Shown here piece by piece: positions 27,314 through 35,880 of a stretch of 36,056 nucleotides of DNA (positions within the stretch are counted from its first letter, which is position 1; the number at the start of each line of letters is the position of its first letter). Under the pieces are notes generated by a model. It saw nothing but the letters and a program-made list of their open reading frames with translations, made no database searches and had not been told where the DNA came from. Location: the NCBI GenBank assembly GCA_938083505.1, contig CALKCF010000005.1:1-36056 (forward strand), given 5' to 3'. The DNA comes from an uncultured archaeon (GTDB lineage Archaea; Thermoproteota; Nitrososphaeria_A; Caldarchaeales; Wolframiiraptoraceae). A program made the position numbers and the translations under genes.

Positions 27314-27332
27314 AATTTTCTGCCCAAATAGG

Positions 27333-27343
27333 TATTTTTATAA
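27333..27343 (-). promoter_or_regulatory. TATA box of the zinc-ribbon gene
   Basis: The minus strand reads ttataaaaata, centred 25 nt before GTG 27313, so the message would be leaderless from that GTG. Confidence 0.6.
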
Positions 27344-27528
27344 TTTAAAACTTTTTTTATAGAGGGATTGAGCCGGCTTATCGGTGTATAAATTGCGTAT
27401 TTTTTTGGTAATTTCTCGGCTTTCTTGAAATTGTTTTCATTTTAAAAAGCAAATTAAAGAGGTTTTAACACTTCAGAAAGGTTATTATAGGGGAAACAAG
27501 CTCTATTTTTGCAAAAGAGGGTTGTTTT

Positions 27529-27762
27529 ATGTCCCAAGGTGAGCTTTCAACGGCTCCAATTCACAGAATAATAAAAAAGGCGGGTGCTGTTAGGGTAAGC
27601 GAGGAAGCAGCCGAAGAACTCAGACGCGTGTTGGAAGAGGTCGGCCTCGCCGTCGCAAAGGAAGCACTAGGTCTAGCAAGTTATGCGGGCAGAAGAACAG
27701 TTAAACGTGAGGATATAGAAAGAGCCGCAAGAACGTTGCTTAAAGGGATTTTCACACCATAA
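27529..27762 (+). CDS. Archaeal histone
   Basis: A single histone fold of 77 aa with a short N-terminal extension (MSQGELS). The fold reads APIHRIIKKAGAVRVSEEAA (helix 1 and loop with R-V-S), then the central helix ELRRVLEEVGLAVAKEALGL, then GRRTVKREDIERAARTLLKG (loop 2 with R-R-T-V-K-R-E-D-I and helix 3). These are the DNA-contact and dimer positions of HMfB-type histones, so it should wrap DNA as dimers or longer stacks. It has no Lys-rich tail. A TATA-like ttattata at 27482-27489 and a roughly 15-nt leader precede the ATG. The upstream 215-nt gap (27314-27528) holds only A/T-rich promoter sequence. Confidence 0.95.
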   Translation: MSQGELSTAPIHRIIKKAGAVRVSEEAAEELRRVLEEVGLAVAKEALGLASYAGRRTVKREDIERAARTLLKGIFTP

Positions 27763-27854
27763 AGTTTAAGGAGAGTCCCGGTTGTCAGTATTCGCCCATA
27801 TTAATTAATACTTAAATTTCTTAAAAACAAAATAAAAAGGTCAGGGTATGCAAC

Positions 27855-28727
27855 ATGAACATTTCTAAAGTTGCCTTTTTTATTTTACTGTTTTTGCTTT
27901 TTCAACCAATAATCTTTGCCGAGAATTCCTACGCTGTTAAGGACATGACCTTGACAGTCTTCGCAGACGGTATCGTCCGGGTTAGCGCAGTAATTTTAGT
28001 TAACGAAGATGAGGTATCTGTTACCCTTCCGCTTTTGTCTCCTCAGACGCATGTGTTCAACTTGGCTGTCTTTGATGAAAATGCGGTACCGCTTGATTAT
28101 GAGTTTGGAGAGGTGAATATAACAATTTACTCTCTTGGTGCTGGTAATGTCTTGTTAGAATACGACACGGATTTTCTGACACGTAAGGAGGCAGGATTAT
28201 GGACGTTGACGATTAACACGCCTTTCGAGTTGAATGTTATTTTTCCTGAAAACTCAGTGCTGATATACATAAACGCGCCGCCATCGCTTATAAGCTCTGA
28301 CGGGGGTAAAATAAAGCTCACACTTTATCCTGGGGACTGGGAGATAAGTTATGAGTTAGTTTATCAAAGAACAACGACAGATACAGCGACACAGACTACA
28401 ACCCAAACAGTAAATCAGGTTATCCCTCCTGCCGAGGTTATACCTGTAGCCGCTTATTATGCGCTGGTTGTATGTGCTGTGGCTGCGGTCGCTATCGGGA
28501 TAGGGTTGAGTAAGCGTAGAAAGAAGTTCAAAAATCTTAGAAGAGAGGAGTTAGAAATCGTGCGTTTTTTGAAGGAAAATAATGGAAGGGCATTAGAGGC
28601 GGAGTTAAGGGAAGCTTTCCCAAGTATTCCTAGGACGACAATGTGGAGACTCGTTAAGAGGTTAGAAAAGAAGGGAATACTTAGGGTCAGAAAAGTTGGA
28701 CTACAGAACGTAGTAGAGCTAGCTTAA
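27855..28727 (+). CDS. Membrane-anchored protein with extracellular domain and cytoplasmic winged helix
   Basis: The 290 aa divide clearly. Residues 1-22 are a signal peptide (FFILLFLLFQPIIFA). Residues 24-172 form a beta-rich extracellular domain (MTLTVFADGIVRVSAVILVN, LYPGDWEISYELVY). A Thr/Gln linker (TTTDTATQTTTQTVNQ) follows, then one membrane span at about 196-218 (PVAAYYALVVCAVAAVAIGI), a basic stop SKRRKKFK, and a C-terminal winged helix (LEAELREAFPSIPRTTMWRL, VKRLEKKGILRVRK). The layout matches archaeal one-span sensors of the DUF7345/DUF7343 kind, where an outside domain controls a DNA-binding domain inside. Ligand and target genes are unknown. It converges, 5 nt apart, on a secreted coiled-coil gene. 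Confidence 0.78.
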   Translation: MNISKVAFFILLFLLFQPIIFAENSYAVKDMTLTVFADGIVRVSAVILVNEDEVSVTLPLLSPQTHVFNLAVFDENAVPLDYEFGEVNITIYSLGAGNVLLEYDTDFLTRKEAGLWTLTINTPFELNVIFPENSVLIYINAPPSLISSDGGKIKLTLYPGDWEISYELVYQRTTTDTATQTTTQTVNQVIPPAEVIPVAAYYALVVCAVAAVAIGIGLSKRRKKFKNLRREELEIVRFLKENNGRALEAELREAFPSIPRTTMWRLVKRLEKKGILRVRKVGLQNVVELA

Positions 28728-28732
28728 CAAAT

Positions 28733-29998
28733 TTATGGTATAGAGAATTCATCTACGGCTTCTATCAACTGCCCGCATTGTTCGCAAATTCCCCTTACGC
28801 AAACCCTGTACTCTCCTGGTTGGGGTTGATTAAGTCTTACCGTAACGTGTTCAACCTGCCCAGGTTCAAGAAAGACTATAACTTGGGCAGCGATTGGCGA
28901 GTAGTAGGGTTCCCATCTCCCATCTTCGCCTTTCCGCTCTATAGTTAAACCATAGGCGGAATCTTGAAATTGTAGTCTCACATTCCCTACGTTCTTCACT
29001 ATGATATCCAGAAAGACCCATCTAAGGTTACCGACGATGTTTTTCACATGAATCTCAACACTTAACGCTGGTGCACCTTCGACTTTGGGCTGAGTAGTTA
29101 CGGTTGACTCAACTTTCTTTTCGAGCTTCTTGAGCCCGTTTGCTAAAGACATCAACTTACTCATCAAACCTTTGGCATTTTTCGGTTCAATTGACTTGAT
29201 GGACTCCTTTAGTTGTTGTGCGTGTTCTCGAAATTCATTTGCGTTTTTGAATGCCGTTTCATTCAAGAAATTTGTGATGTTCACACCTATCGCATTTAAT
29301 TTATCAATCAGTGCTTCGTACCTTTCCTGGAGCCTTTCCATGAAACGCTCCATTCTGTCGGATACGATTTTTTCAGCCATCGACTTTAACGCTTGAGAAA
29401 TGAGCCTGTTGGCTTCAGCAATTCTGTGAGCGACATTAGATACGTTCTCTTCCTTAAGGAGCTCGGTTATCTCATCTATGTTTAGAAGATTTTTGGCAGT
29501 GTTTAGGATTGCTTGAAGTTCGGGTATCGACTTTTCTAGACATGCGATTCTTTCTATGGTTCTGTTGACTGCCACTAGCAGTCCTTGGGCTTTAATGAAT
29601 TCTTCTTCCAATTCAATCTCAGCTTGCTCGAGGACCGGCGCTAATAGCTTACGCACTTCTCGAAACCTCTCCATTGCACTTATTGTTAAACGCACTGCTT
29701 CGCCGTAGTTCCGTTCTCTAACCGCTACCTCGGCTTGACTGAGTAATGCATTCCCCTCTTCATAAAGTCTTTCAGCTTCCGTTAGGTTGGTACCATTTGT
29801 TGTTTCTTTGACCTTGTTTAGAAGGTATTCAATATGAGTAGATGCCTTTTTTGCTATTCCAATTAACGTCTCGGCTCTTTCAGCCTCACTTGACGAGTTT
29901 GCAGCGACAACTGTAATTGTCGATAGTTGGGTGAGTATTATAACAAGCACCAGTACAATACTTACCAAAATAACAGGGGTTTTTCTCTTCATGCCCAT
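28733..29998 (-). CDS. Secreted or membrane-tethered coiled-coil protein with C-terminal beta domain
   Basis: From ATG 29998 the product has 421 aa (an in-frame ATG at 30016 adds 6). A hydrophobic signal/anchor (VILVSIVLVLVIILTQLSTI) comes first. About residues 35-295 are nearly all amphipathic helix rich in Glu, Ala and Leu (ERAETLIGIAKKASTHIEYL, ISAMERFREVRKLLAPVLEQ, RMERFMERLQERYEALIDKL), with several Asn-x-Thr sites. The last 110 residues are a beta domain (SVEIHVKNIVGNLRWVFLDI, FLEPGQVEHVTVRLNQPQPG) like immunoglobulin-type domains of surface proteins, with four Cys in CVRGICEQCGQL and an upstream helix. I do not recognise a named family. It should face the outside of the cell. Confidence 0.68.
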   Translation of the reverse strand: MGMKRKTPVILVSIVLVLVIILTQLSTITVVAANSSSEAERAETLIGIAKKASTHIEYLLNKVKETTNGTNLTEAERLYEEGNALLSQAEVAVRERNYGEAVRLTISAMERFREVRKLLAPVLEQAEIELEEEFIKAQGLLVAVNRTIERIACLEKSIPELQAILNTAKNLLNIDEITELLKEENVSNVAHRIAEANRLISQALKSMAEKIVSDRMERFMERLQERYEALIDKLNAIGVNITNFLNETAFKNANEFREHAQQLKESIKSIEPKNAKGLMSKLMSLANGLKKLEKKVESTVTTQPKVEGAPALSVEIHVKNIVGNLRWVFLDIIVKNVGNVRLQFQDSAYGLTIERKGEDGRWEPYYSPIAAQVIVFLEPGQVEHVTVRLNQPQPGEYRVCVRGICEQCGQLIEAVDEFSIP

Positions 29999-30156
29999 TT
30001 TCACTACATAAACCATGATTTGGCGTAAAGATAAGGGATGTTATGAAACGTCACATCTCACCTAGGTGAAACGCTGAAAAATAATTAGAAGCTTAAGTAT
30101 GTGTTTGTTAGATTTTTAAACTTTATTAGTCAGTGTGTTACCTATACACTCATCTT

Positions 30157-30444
30157 ATGACGGAATATAAAAAGAGAAAAGAGGGGCGGTTTATTATAGA
30201 AATTAACCATGAGACGCTAGATATAAAGGTGTTGCAACTATCAAAACCTATTAAAAGCATTAAAGCATACCTTGAGGACGAAAAGCTAGCAGGACAAGCA
30301 GTACACGTACAGACATTCAAAGTGCCTTCTTATTCTGAAGATTGGGAAGAGGTAGAAATGCTCCTACACGAAAAGAATTTCGAGGTGCTAGAATGGTTCG
30401 TAAGTGATAAAAAAGACTTGCTTTTAGCCGAGCGCCTTACCTGA
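30157..30444 (+). CDS. Hypothetical protein, 95 aa
   Basis: ATG 30157 follows a TATA-like ttttaaact (30113-30122) with a leader of about 15 nt; an in-frame GTG at 30133 would lie too close to that box. The protein is small, soluble and charged: MTEYKKRKEGRFIIEINHET, SIKAYLEDEKLAGQAVHVQT, EDWEEVEMLLHEKNFEVLEW. Alternating strands and helices suggest a compact alpha/beta fold. I do not recognise a family. It is divergent from the secreted coiled-coil gene and precedes tRNA-Glu. Confidence 0.55.
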   Translation: MTEYKKRKEGRFIIEINHETLDIKVLQLSKPIKSIKAYLEDEKLAGQAVHVQTFKVPSYSEDWEEVEMLLHEKNFEVLEWFVSDKKDLLLAERLT

Positions 30445-30481
30445 AAAATAGAGAATGGTAGTTAAAAATAAATAAAATTAA

Positions 30482-30556
30482 TGCTCCGGCCGGGATTTGA
30501 ACCCGGGTCACCGGCTCGAAAGGCCGGTATACTTGACCGGTCTATACTACCGGAGC
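30482..30556 (-). tRNA. tRNA-Glu (UUC)
   Basis: The cloverleaf is complete on the minus strand: acceptor GCTCCGG/CCGGAGC, D arm with GTAT/GTAT wobble pairing, anticodon stem CCGGC/GCCGG around the loop CTTTCGA, T stem CCGGG/CCCGG around TTCAAAT, and discriminator A. The anticodon TTC reads GAA/GAG (glutamate). There is no intron and no encoded CCA. Confidence 0.93.
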
Positions 30557-30689
30557 GCATCGTGCCCGCTATTTACCATAAAAGTCTAGGTGGAATAAGT
30601 GCCAGTGCGCTTAATAACTTTACCTTTTTAGAAAACAACGCATAAATAAAAAAGTTAGGGTTAGCGATATTTAGTTATGACTATGATAC

Positions 30690-31178
30690 TCAAATTCTAC
30701 TTTTGGTCTCTATAGCATAATTGCTCATTATACTTCTGAACCCTAGCTTATTGTAGAACCTCACTGCTATCTCATTTAACGTCGGGAACTCGGCAGTTAT
30801 CATATCTACCCTGTTTTTCAACCTATCTATTATAGCCTCTATAAGTCGCTTCCCAAGCCCGTTCCGCCTAAACTCTGGAAGGACGTATAACTCCCTTATT
30901 CTACCCTCTATCCTCGGCTCGTAGAATATTCTATCTACAATGTCTGCTTTCACGACACCTACGACCTTTCCTTTCCGTTCGGCGACTACAATAACGGAGC
31001 TTTCAGAACCCAAAGCAGACTCAACATATTCCTTGGTATGTATGGCTATATCATCTCTAGTCTTAAATAGAGGGTCAAATTCTTCGTTTAATCTCTTTAA
31101 CCTTATAACAAGCTCTACGACGCTGTTGATATCTTCGGGTTTCGCATCCCTGATTTCTATATCCTGCACACTTCCCAT
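30690..31178 (-). CDS. GNAT-family acetyltransferase
   Basis: A 162-aa GNAT protein: IEIRDAKPEDINSVVELVIR at the start, VIVVAERKGKVVGVVKADIV in the middle, the acetyl-CoA loop LPEFRRNGLGKRLIEAIIDR (R-x-x-G-x-G at about 112-117) and the closing TLNEIAVRFYNKLGFRSI. Such enzymes move acetyl to amines on proteins or small molecules; the substrate is not evident. It follows the malic enzyme gene by 20 nt on the same strand and is probably cotranscribed with it. Confidence 0.85.
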   Translation of the reverse strand: MGSVQDIEIRDAKPEDINSVVELVIRLKRLNEEFDPLFKTRDDIAIHTKEYVESALGSESSVIVVAERKGKVVGVVKADIVDRIFYEPRIEGRIRELYVLPEFRRNGLGKRLIEAIIDRLKNRVDMITAEFPTLNEIAVRFYNKLGFRSIMSNYAIETKSRI

Positions 31179-31198
31179 CGTAGTTAACCTCCCAACTA

Positions 31199-32533
31199 TT
31201 ATTCTGGCGGTGGTGGTATGAACCCTTTTTCCATCAAGAGCTTTGTCTGCTCCCTAGCGACCTTTATTTTCCTGTAAGCTTCCTCGTATAACTCGTCCCT
31301 ACTCTTATTTATACGTGCAACCCCCGTCTCTATCGCCTTCATCGCCACGACGGTCGCCTCTCTTGGGTAGGCCTCCCAGTCTTCCATTGTTGGTAGGATG
31401 TACTCCTCACTCAGACCTTTCTCTTCTGCGACCCTCGCCAGTTCAACTGCTGCAGCCAAACACATTTCATCTGTAATCGTGTAAGCTCTAACATCTAAAG
31501 CCCCTCTGAATATTCCTGGAAAACCTAAAGAGTTGTTCACCTGGTTCGGGAAATCAGACCTTCCGGTTGCCACTATTTTGGCTCCCGCCTCCTTTGCTTC
31601 CCAAGGCCATATTTCAGGTATCGGGTTGGCACACGCAAAAACTATACTATCATCAGCCATTGCGGAGACCCATTCTTTCTTTATGACGCCAGGGCCTGGC
31701 CTAGACATAGCTATGCATACGTCGGCTCCTTTTAACGCTTCAGGTATACCTCCAACAACCCTGTCCTTATTCGTTTTTATTGCCATCTCATACTTCCACC
31801 TGTCTTGGAATTGAAGCTTGTCGACATCTTCTCTTTCAGCGTGGAGCACTCCTTTAGAATCAACCAGTCTCAGGTTTCCGGGCGGTACGCCGTATACTAT
31901 GAGGAGCCTAGCTATCGCTATGTTAGCAGCACCCGCTCCTATCAACGTCACGACAACATCGTTAATGCGCTTTCCTACGAATTTTACAGCATTTATGAAT
32001 GCGGCAACCGTAACAGTTGCCGTGCCCTGCTGGTCGTCATGCCATACTGGAATACGCATTTCCTGCCGAAGCCTCTCAAGTATGTAGAAACATTTCGGCT
32101 TTTCAATGTCCTCAAGATTTATACCTCCAAAGGAAGGCTCCAGAGCTTTGACGACTTCTATTATTTTCTCTGCATCTTTAGTTGCAAGCGCTATGGGGAA
32201 AGCGTCGATACCTCCAAGGTACTTGAATAAAAGAGCCTTTCCTTCCATGACGGGCAACCCGGCCTCAGGGCCGATGTCACCTAGGCCTAAGATCCTAGAC
32301 CCGTCCGTTACTATGGCTACTGTATTGGCTCTGTTCGTATACTCAAAAACTAAGTCTACGTTATTCCGTATCGCCCTACACGGCTCGGCCACGCCGGGTG
32401 TGTACCAGATCGCAAAATCATCATAAGACCTAACGGGGCACTTTAGGGCAGTTTGTATCTTACCCTTATAGAAAGGGTGATACTTCATTGCTAGAATGGA
32501 AGGATATCTAGCTTTCTCTTCAAGGGACGTCAT
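31199..32533 (-). CDS. Malic enzyme (oxaloacetate-decarboxylating malate dehydrogenase)
   Basis: The enzyme converts malate to pyruvate and CO2 with NAD(P). In 444 aa: FAIWYTPGVAEPC (residues 40-52, with the catalytic Tyr), SRILGLGDIGPEAGLPVMEG, GIDAFPIALAT, the metal site PSFGGINLEDIE, IPVWHDDQQGTATVTVAAFI, the dinucleotide fold VVTLIGAGAANIAIARLLIV, and FACANPIPEIWPWEAKEAG followed by FPNQVNNSLGFPGIFRGALD. It is a short form without the phosphotransacetylase domain. Cofactor choice cannot be read safely. The ATG at 32533 is 26 nt from a palindromic TATA, so it is leaderless. Confidence 0.94.
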   Translation of the reverse strand: MTSLEEKARYPSILAMKYHPFYKGKIQTALKCPVRSYDDFAIWYTPGVAEPCRAIRNNVDLVFEYTNRANTVAIVTDGSRILGLGDIGPEAGLPVMEGKALLFKYLGGIDAFPIALATKDAEKIIEVVKALEPSFGGINLEDIEKPKCFYILERLRQEMRIPVWHDDQQGTATVTVAAFINAVKFVGKRINDVVVTLIGAGAANIAIARLLIVYGVPPGNLRLVDSKGVLHAEREDVDKLQFQDRWKYEMAIKTNKDRVVGGIPEALKGADVCIAMSRPGPGVIKKEWVSAMADDSIVFACANPIPEIWPWEAKEAGAKIVATGRSDFPNQVNNSLGFPGIFRGALDVRAYTITDEMCLAAAVELARVAEEKGLSEEYILPTMEDWEAYPREATVVAMKAIETGVARINKSRDELYEEAYRKIKVAREQTKLLMEKGFIPPPPE

Positions 32534-32555
32534 ATTATAGCAACTGTATGAATCG

Positions 32556-32563
32556 TTATATAA
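32556..32563. promoter_or_regulatory. Palindromic TATA shared by divergent malic enzyme and homoserine dehydrogenase genes
   Basis: TTATATAA is a perfect palindrome. Its centre is 26-27 nt from the malic enzyme ATG on the minus strand (leaderless) and about 56 nt from the homoserine dehydrogenase ATG on the plus strand, giving a roughly 30-nt leader that holds a strong ribosome binding site. One TBP site may serve both directions. Confidence 0.5.
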
Positions 32564-32601
32564 TCTTTTTTACACTCATGTTATTCAACGCTTAGCAATT
32601 A

Positions 32602-32608
32602 GGAGGGG
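32602..32608 (+). promoter_or_regulatory. Strong ribosome binding site of homoserine dehydrogenase
   Basis: GGAGGGG lies 7 nt before ATG 32616, an unusually full match to the anti-Shine-Dalgarno sequence in a window where many first genes look leaderless. Confidence 0.65.
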
Positions 32609-32615
32609 GGGCTTC

Positions 32616-33629
32616 ATGAACGTAATAATCGCCGGCTTCGGCACCATTGGACAAAGCTTTGTCCAGCTGTTGATGAATCATAAAGAGTTTCTAAAGAAAG
32701 CTTACGGAATGGTTACGAAGGTCGTTGCGATTGTTGACAGTAAAGGCGCTGCCGTATCTCAGAGAGGTTTGGATTTGAATCTGGTTATGAGGTGTAAAAG
32801 AGAATACGGTACGGTTGCAAAGGTACCATCCGTAGGCTACGAAATGAGTTTCCTTGAAGCTATTCAGAGTGTCGAGGCAAATGTTCTCATCGAAGCGACC
32901 TACACGAACCTTACGAACGGTGAGCCTGGCATGACGCATATCCTCACCGCACTACAGCTCGGTCTTAACGTCGTGACGGTAAATAAAGGGCCACTAGCGC
33001 TTGCCATGCCTATGCTAAAAGAGATCGCTGAACATAGAAAGGTCGCTTTAAAGTTTAGTGGAACCGTTGGGGGAGGCTTACCCGTCTTAGCTTTCGCAAG
33101 AGAGTGTGCCAAGGGCGATAAGGTGGTTAAAGTAGAGGGTGTGCTGAACGGAACGACGAACTACATACTCACAAGGATGGAGGACGGTCTAAAATTTGAG
33201 GAAGCTTTGATAGAAGCACAGGAGAAAGGTTACGCAGAACGTGACCCGACGCTTGACATAAGCGGCATGGACACCGCCTGTAAGCTCGTTATATTAGCCA
33301 ACGAGGTTCTGGGAAATAGAGTAACGCTTAAGGATGTAAGGGTTGAAGGCATAGCAGACATCAAACCCGAAGACCTTAAGATAGCAAAAAATGCAGGGAA
33401 GACTATTAGGCTAATAGGTGTAGCTGAAGAATCGGAGGTCTTCGTAAAACCATTAGTCATAGATCAATCTGACCCGCTTGCAGTTAAGTATACATATAAT
33501 GCCATCACATTGACTCTTGAGAATTCTGGTAGACACACAATAACGGGTAAAGGTGCGGGCGGAAGGGAGACAGCAACCGCTATAATAAGGGACCTGATAT
33601 CTATAAAGGAACGCCTTGTTGTGACATAA
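32616..33629 (+). CDS. hom: Homoserine dehydrogenase
   Basis: The enzyme reduces aspartate semialdehyde to homoserine, the branch toward threonine and methionine. In 337 aa: the Rossmann start VIIAGFGTIGQSFVQLL, EATYTNLTNGEPGMTHILTA, VVTVNKGPLALA, the substrate segment KFSGTVGGGLPVLAFAREC, VEGVLNGTTNYILTRMEDG and EKGYAERDPTLDISGMDTAC with conserved acidic and lysine residues. It has no ACT domain, so feedback control must lie elsewhere. It comes before the aspartate kinase gene by 46 nt on the same strand, and the two form a pathway operon. Confidence 0.94.
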   Translation: MNVIIAGFGTIGQSFVQLLMNHKEFLKKAYGMVTKVVAIVDSKGAAVSQRGLDLNLVMRCKREYGTVAKVPSVGYEMSFLEAIQSVEANVLIEATYTNLTNGEPGMTHILTALQLGLNVVTVNKGPLALAMPMLKEIAEHRKVALKFSGTVGGGLPVLAFARECAKGDKVVKVEGVLNGTTNYILTRMEDGLKFEEALIEAQEKGYAERDPTLDISGMDTACKLVILANEVLGNRVTLKDVRVEGIADIKPEDLKIAKNAGKTIRLIGVAEESEVFVKPLVIDQSDPLAVKYTYNAITLTLENSGRHTITGKGAGGRETATAIIRDLISIKERLVVT

Positions 33630-33675
33630 AATATGTTAAATTATTATATCCAAGCGGTTTTCTTAGATTTTTGCC

Positions 33676-35073
33676 TTGAAGTTGGTGATGAAGTTCGGCG
33701 GAACATCGCTTGGCGATGGTAAAAAAATCAGACATGTAGCCAGTCTCATAAGAAGATATTCTGAAGAAAATGAATTGGTTGTAGTTGCTTCAGCGATGTC
33801 AAACATTACGGATGAATTAATCAAACTCACATCTATAGCAGAGAGTGGTAGGGAAGACGAAGTTGATGAACTCTTAGAGAAGCTCAGCTCTCAACATGAA
33901 GACGCGATAGGGGACGCTATCAAAGATGAGAAAATATCTGCAGAAGTATGGCGACACATACAAAGAGACTTGGAGAGTTTAAGAAGGGCAGTTAAAGGTG
34001 TATGCTATATCATGGAGGCAACGCCTAGGACGAGGGACCTCATACTTTCATTTGGTGAAAGACTTTCTACAAGGATTCTGTGGGGAGCCATGTTAGATTT
34101 TGGTATGCCTGCTGTATACTTAACAGGGAAGGATGCGGGCATAGTAACAAACTCAAATTTCGGAGAAGCCACACCGCTTATCGAGACAACATACTTGAAT
34201 CTATCCTCTAGGCTAGGCAACCTTATCTCCAAAGGAAAAATACCGGTAGTAACTGGATTCATAGCTGCGGATGTTGATGGTGTGATTACGACGCTTGGCA
34301 GGGGCGGCTCGGACTATACCGCCACGTTGATAGGAAGTGCAATAGATGCCGATGAGGTATGGCTTTGGAGCGACGTTGACGGTCTGATGACCGCCAATCC
34401 TAAGATCGTCCCAAACGCTAAGGTTCTTCCAGAAATTTCATATGCTGAAGCAATAGAAATGGCCATGTTTGGCGCAAAAGGGCTTCATCCTAGGGCGTTT
34501 GAGCCAACGATCGAGAAGGGCATCCCCATCAGGATAAGGAATACATTCAATCCAGAGAATACTGGGACTCTCATAACGAAATCTAAGGTTATATCGGGTA
34601 GTATTGTTAAGGCAGTGCTTCTGGTCGAGAACGTTGGTATGGTGTCTTTCAGGGGCACGAGCATCGTAGGAAGCCCCGGGATCGCGGCGAAAATTCTGGA
34701 CACCATAGCAAGACGTTCGATTAACATTATGATGATTTCGCAAAGCATCTCGGAGTCCAGTATATCCTTAATCGTGAAAAAGGATGTGTTAGAAAAAGCT
34801 ATAGCAGCAATTGAAACATCGCTCTTAAGTTCAGGCATTGTAAAGGAGGTTGATATTGACGAGGACGTAGCTGTCGTTGCGGTCGTTGGAGAGGGAATGA
34901 AGGGCACGCCAGGCATAGCGGCCAGGGTCTTCAAGGCTGTTGCCAGCAAGGGCATAAATATAAAAATGATTTCTCAGGGTTCGTCTGAGCTTAACATTTC
35001 ATTTGTCGTTAGAGGAGCAGAAGCTGCAGATGCTGTCAGAGCGGTGCATGAGGAATTCAATTTAGGAACATAG
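33676..35073 (+). CDS. Aspartate kinase with two ACT domains
   Basis: This enzyme phosphorylates aspartate, the entry step for Thr, Met and Lys. The 465-aa protein has the kinase domain (residues 1-295: KLVMKFGGTSLGDGKKI, VVVASAMSNITDELIKL, LSFGERLSTRILWGAML, TLGRGGSDYTATLIG, VWLWSDVDGLMTANPKIVP, MAMFGAKGLHPRAFEP) and two tandem ACT domains (about 310-465; SINIMMISQSISESSISLIV and GINIKMISQGSSELNISFVV), which bind a regulating amino acid such as threonine or lysine. The start is TTG 33676; GTG or ATG a few codons later would cut into the family's first strand. Confidence 0.94.
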   Translation: MKLVMKFGGTSLGDGKKIRHVASLIRRYSEENELVVVASAMSNITDELIKLTSIAESGREDEVDELLEKLSSQHEDAIGDAIKDEKISAEVWRHIQRDLESLRRAVKGVCYIMEATPRTRDLILSFGERLSTRILWGAMLDFGMPAVYLTGKDAGIVTNSNFGEATPLIETTYLNLSSRLGNLISKGKIPVVTGFIAADVDGVITTLGRGGSDYTATLIGSAIDADEVWLWSDVDGLMTANPKIVPNAKVLPEISYAEAIEMAMFGAKGLHPRAFEPTIEKGIPIRIRNTFNPENTGTLITKSKVISGSIVKAVLLVENVGMVSFRGTSIVGSPGIAAKILDTIARRSINIMMISQSISESSISLIVKKDVLEKAIAAIETSLLSSGIVKEVDIDEDVAVVAVVGEGMKGTPGIAARVFKAVASKGINIKMISQGSSELNISFVVRGAEAADAVRAVHEEFNLGT

Positions 35074-35143
35074 AAACCAATTCGCTGAAATCTTTAGTAT
35101 ATAAACTATAAAAAAAGTTAAGGGGTTTTCAGGAGGGGCGCTT

Positions 35144-35731
35144 TTACACTATTACGCCTCCTGGGAATAGCATCAATAAGAAGGTCATTACTCCCGACCA
35201 AAGACAGATGGCGCCGCCGAACTTTGGTACCTTACCGTGTGTTGCTAAGTAAAAGCCAAGGGCCGCCAGCGCATAAGTCAACAGGGCTATCTGTATTATG
35301 ATAGTGTTTAGGTCGTAGACACCACCAATCAGGTAGTGGAAGATCCCCATGAAGATGAACTGATAGATGCATACGAAGAGTGCCATGTTGCCTAGGTACC
35401 TGGGATCCCATCCGAACCATGTAACGATTACCGTAGTAAGCCAAAGGAAAGCGTACATGAGCGGCGTGATGCTGAAGAGCTGCGTCAAGGCTACGCCTAC
35501 GGGACCTGCAGCCGCAGGATCAACGGCCGCCGGGGAAGCTGTAATCTGGTGTATGGCCATTACGAATAATGACAGGAATGCAGACAAGGCACCTATCGTC
35601 GCGACCGTCTTTCCCGGATCAGGTGCGCCCTCCTTTAACGGCTTAGCCTCGAATCCAAGGAGATATAGGCCGTACATGAAGAGGCCGAAGGTCAGTCCCA
35701 TCATACCGAACGCAACAGGAGCTAAACCCAT
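35144..35731 (-). CDS. AmiS/UreI-like amide or urea channel
   Basis: The 195-aa protein is all membrane, with six or seven spans: VAFGMMGLTFGLFMYGLYLL, TIGALSAFLSLFVMAIHQI, LMYAFLWLTTVIVTWF, MALFVCIYQFIFMGIFHYL, IIIQIALLTYALAALGFYLA and GAICLWSGVMTFLLMLFP. The layout matches AmiS/UreI channels: a G-rich first span, then a D-P motif (GAPDPGKTVA, like D-P-K-S-x-A), a central span ending FGWDP-LGNMALFV (like FGLDW-WYSLFV in UreI) and a C-terminal GK-P-F stretch. These pass urea or short amides. The acetate-transporter (GPR1/FUN34/YaaH) family is the chief alternative; I do not see its N-P-A-P-L-G-L signature. Start: ATG 35731. Confidence 0.62.
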   Translation of the reverse strand: MGLAPVAFGMMGLTFGLFMYGLYLLGFEAKPLKEGAPDPGKTVATIGALSAFLSLFVMAIHQITASPAAVDPAAAGPVGVALTQLFSITPLMYAFLWLTTVIVTWFGWDPRYLGNMALFVCIYQFIFMGIFHYLIGGVYDLNTIIIQIALLTYALAALGFYLATHGKVPKFGGAICLWSGVMTFLLMLFPGGVIV

Positions 35732-35880
35732 GCATTTTCACCTTATTCGGCATTTTTAAATTATCTGTTTTGGGTAATTAAGCTTTTCGGATGAAGTTCT
35801 GAATTTTTAAAAACTTTTAAAAATTAGAATCTGCATAACTTCAACAATTTAGAAAAATAAAAAGTAAAAAATTTATGCGG

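Noticed and set aside
26601-27362. A 253-codon plus-strand frame rich in Ser/Leu/Phe
   Set aside because: It is the mirror of the zinc-ribbon coiled-coil gene, which has clear C-x-x-C motifs and a promoter.
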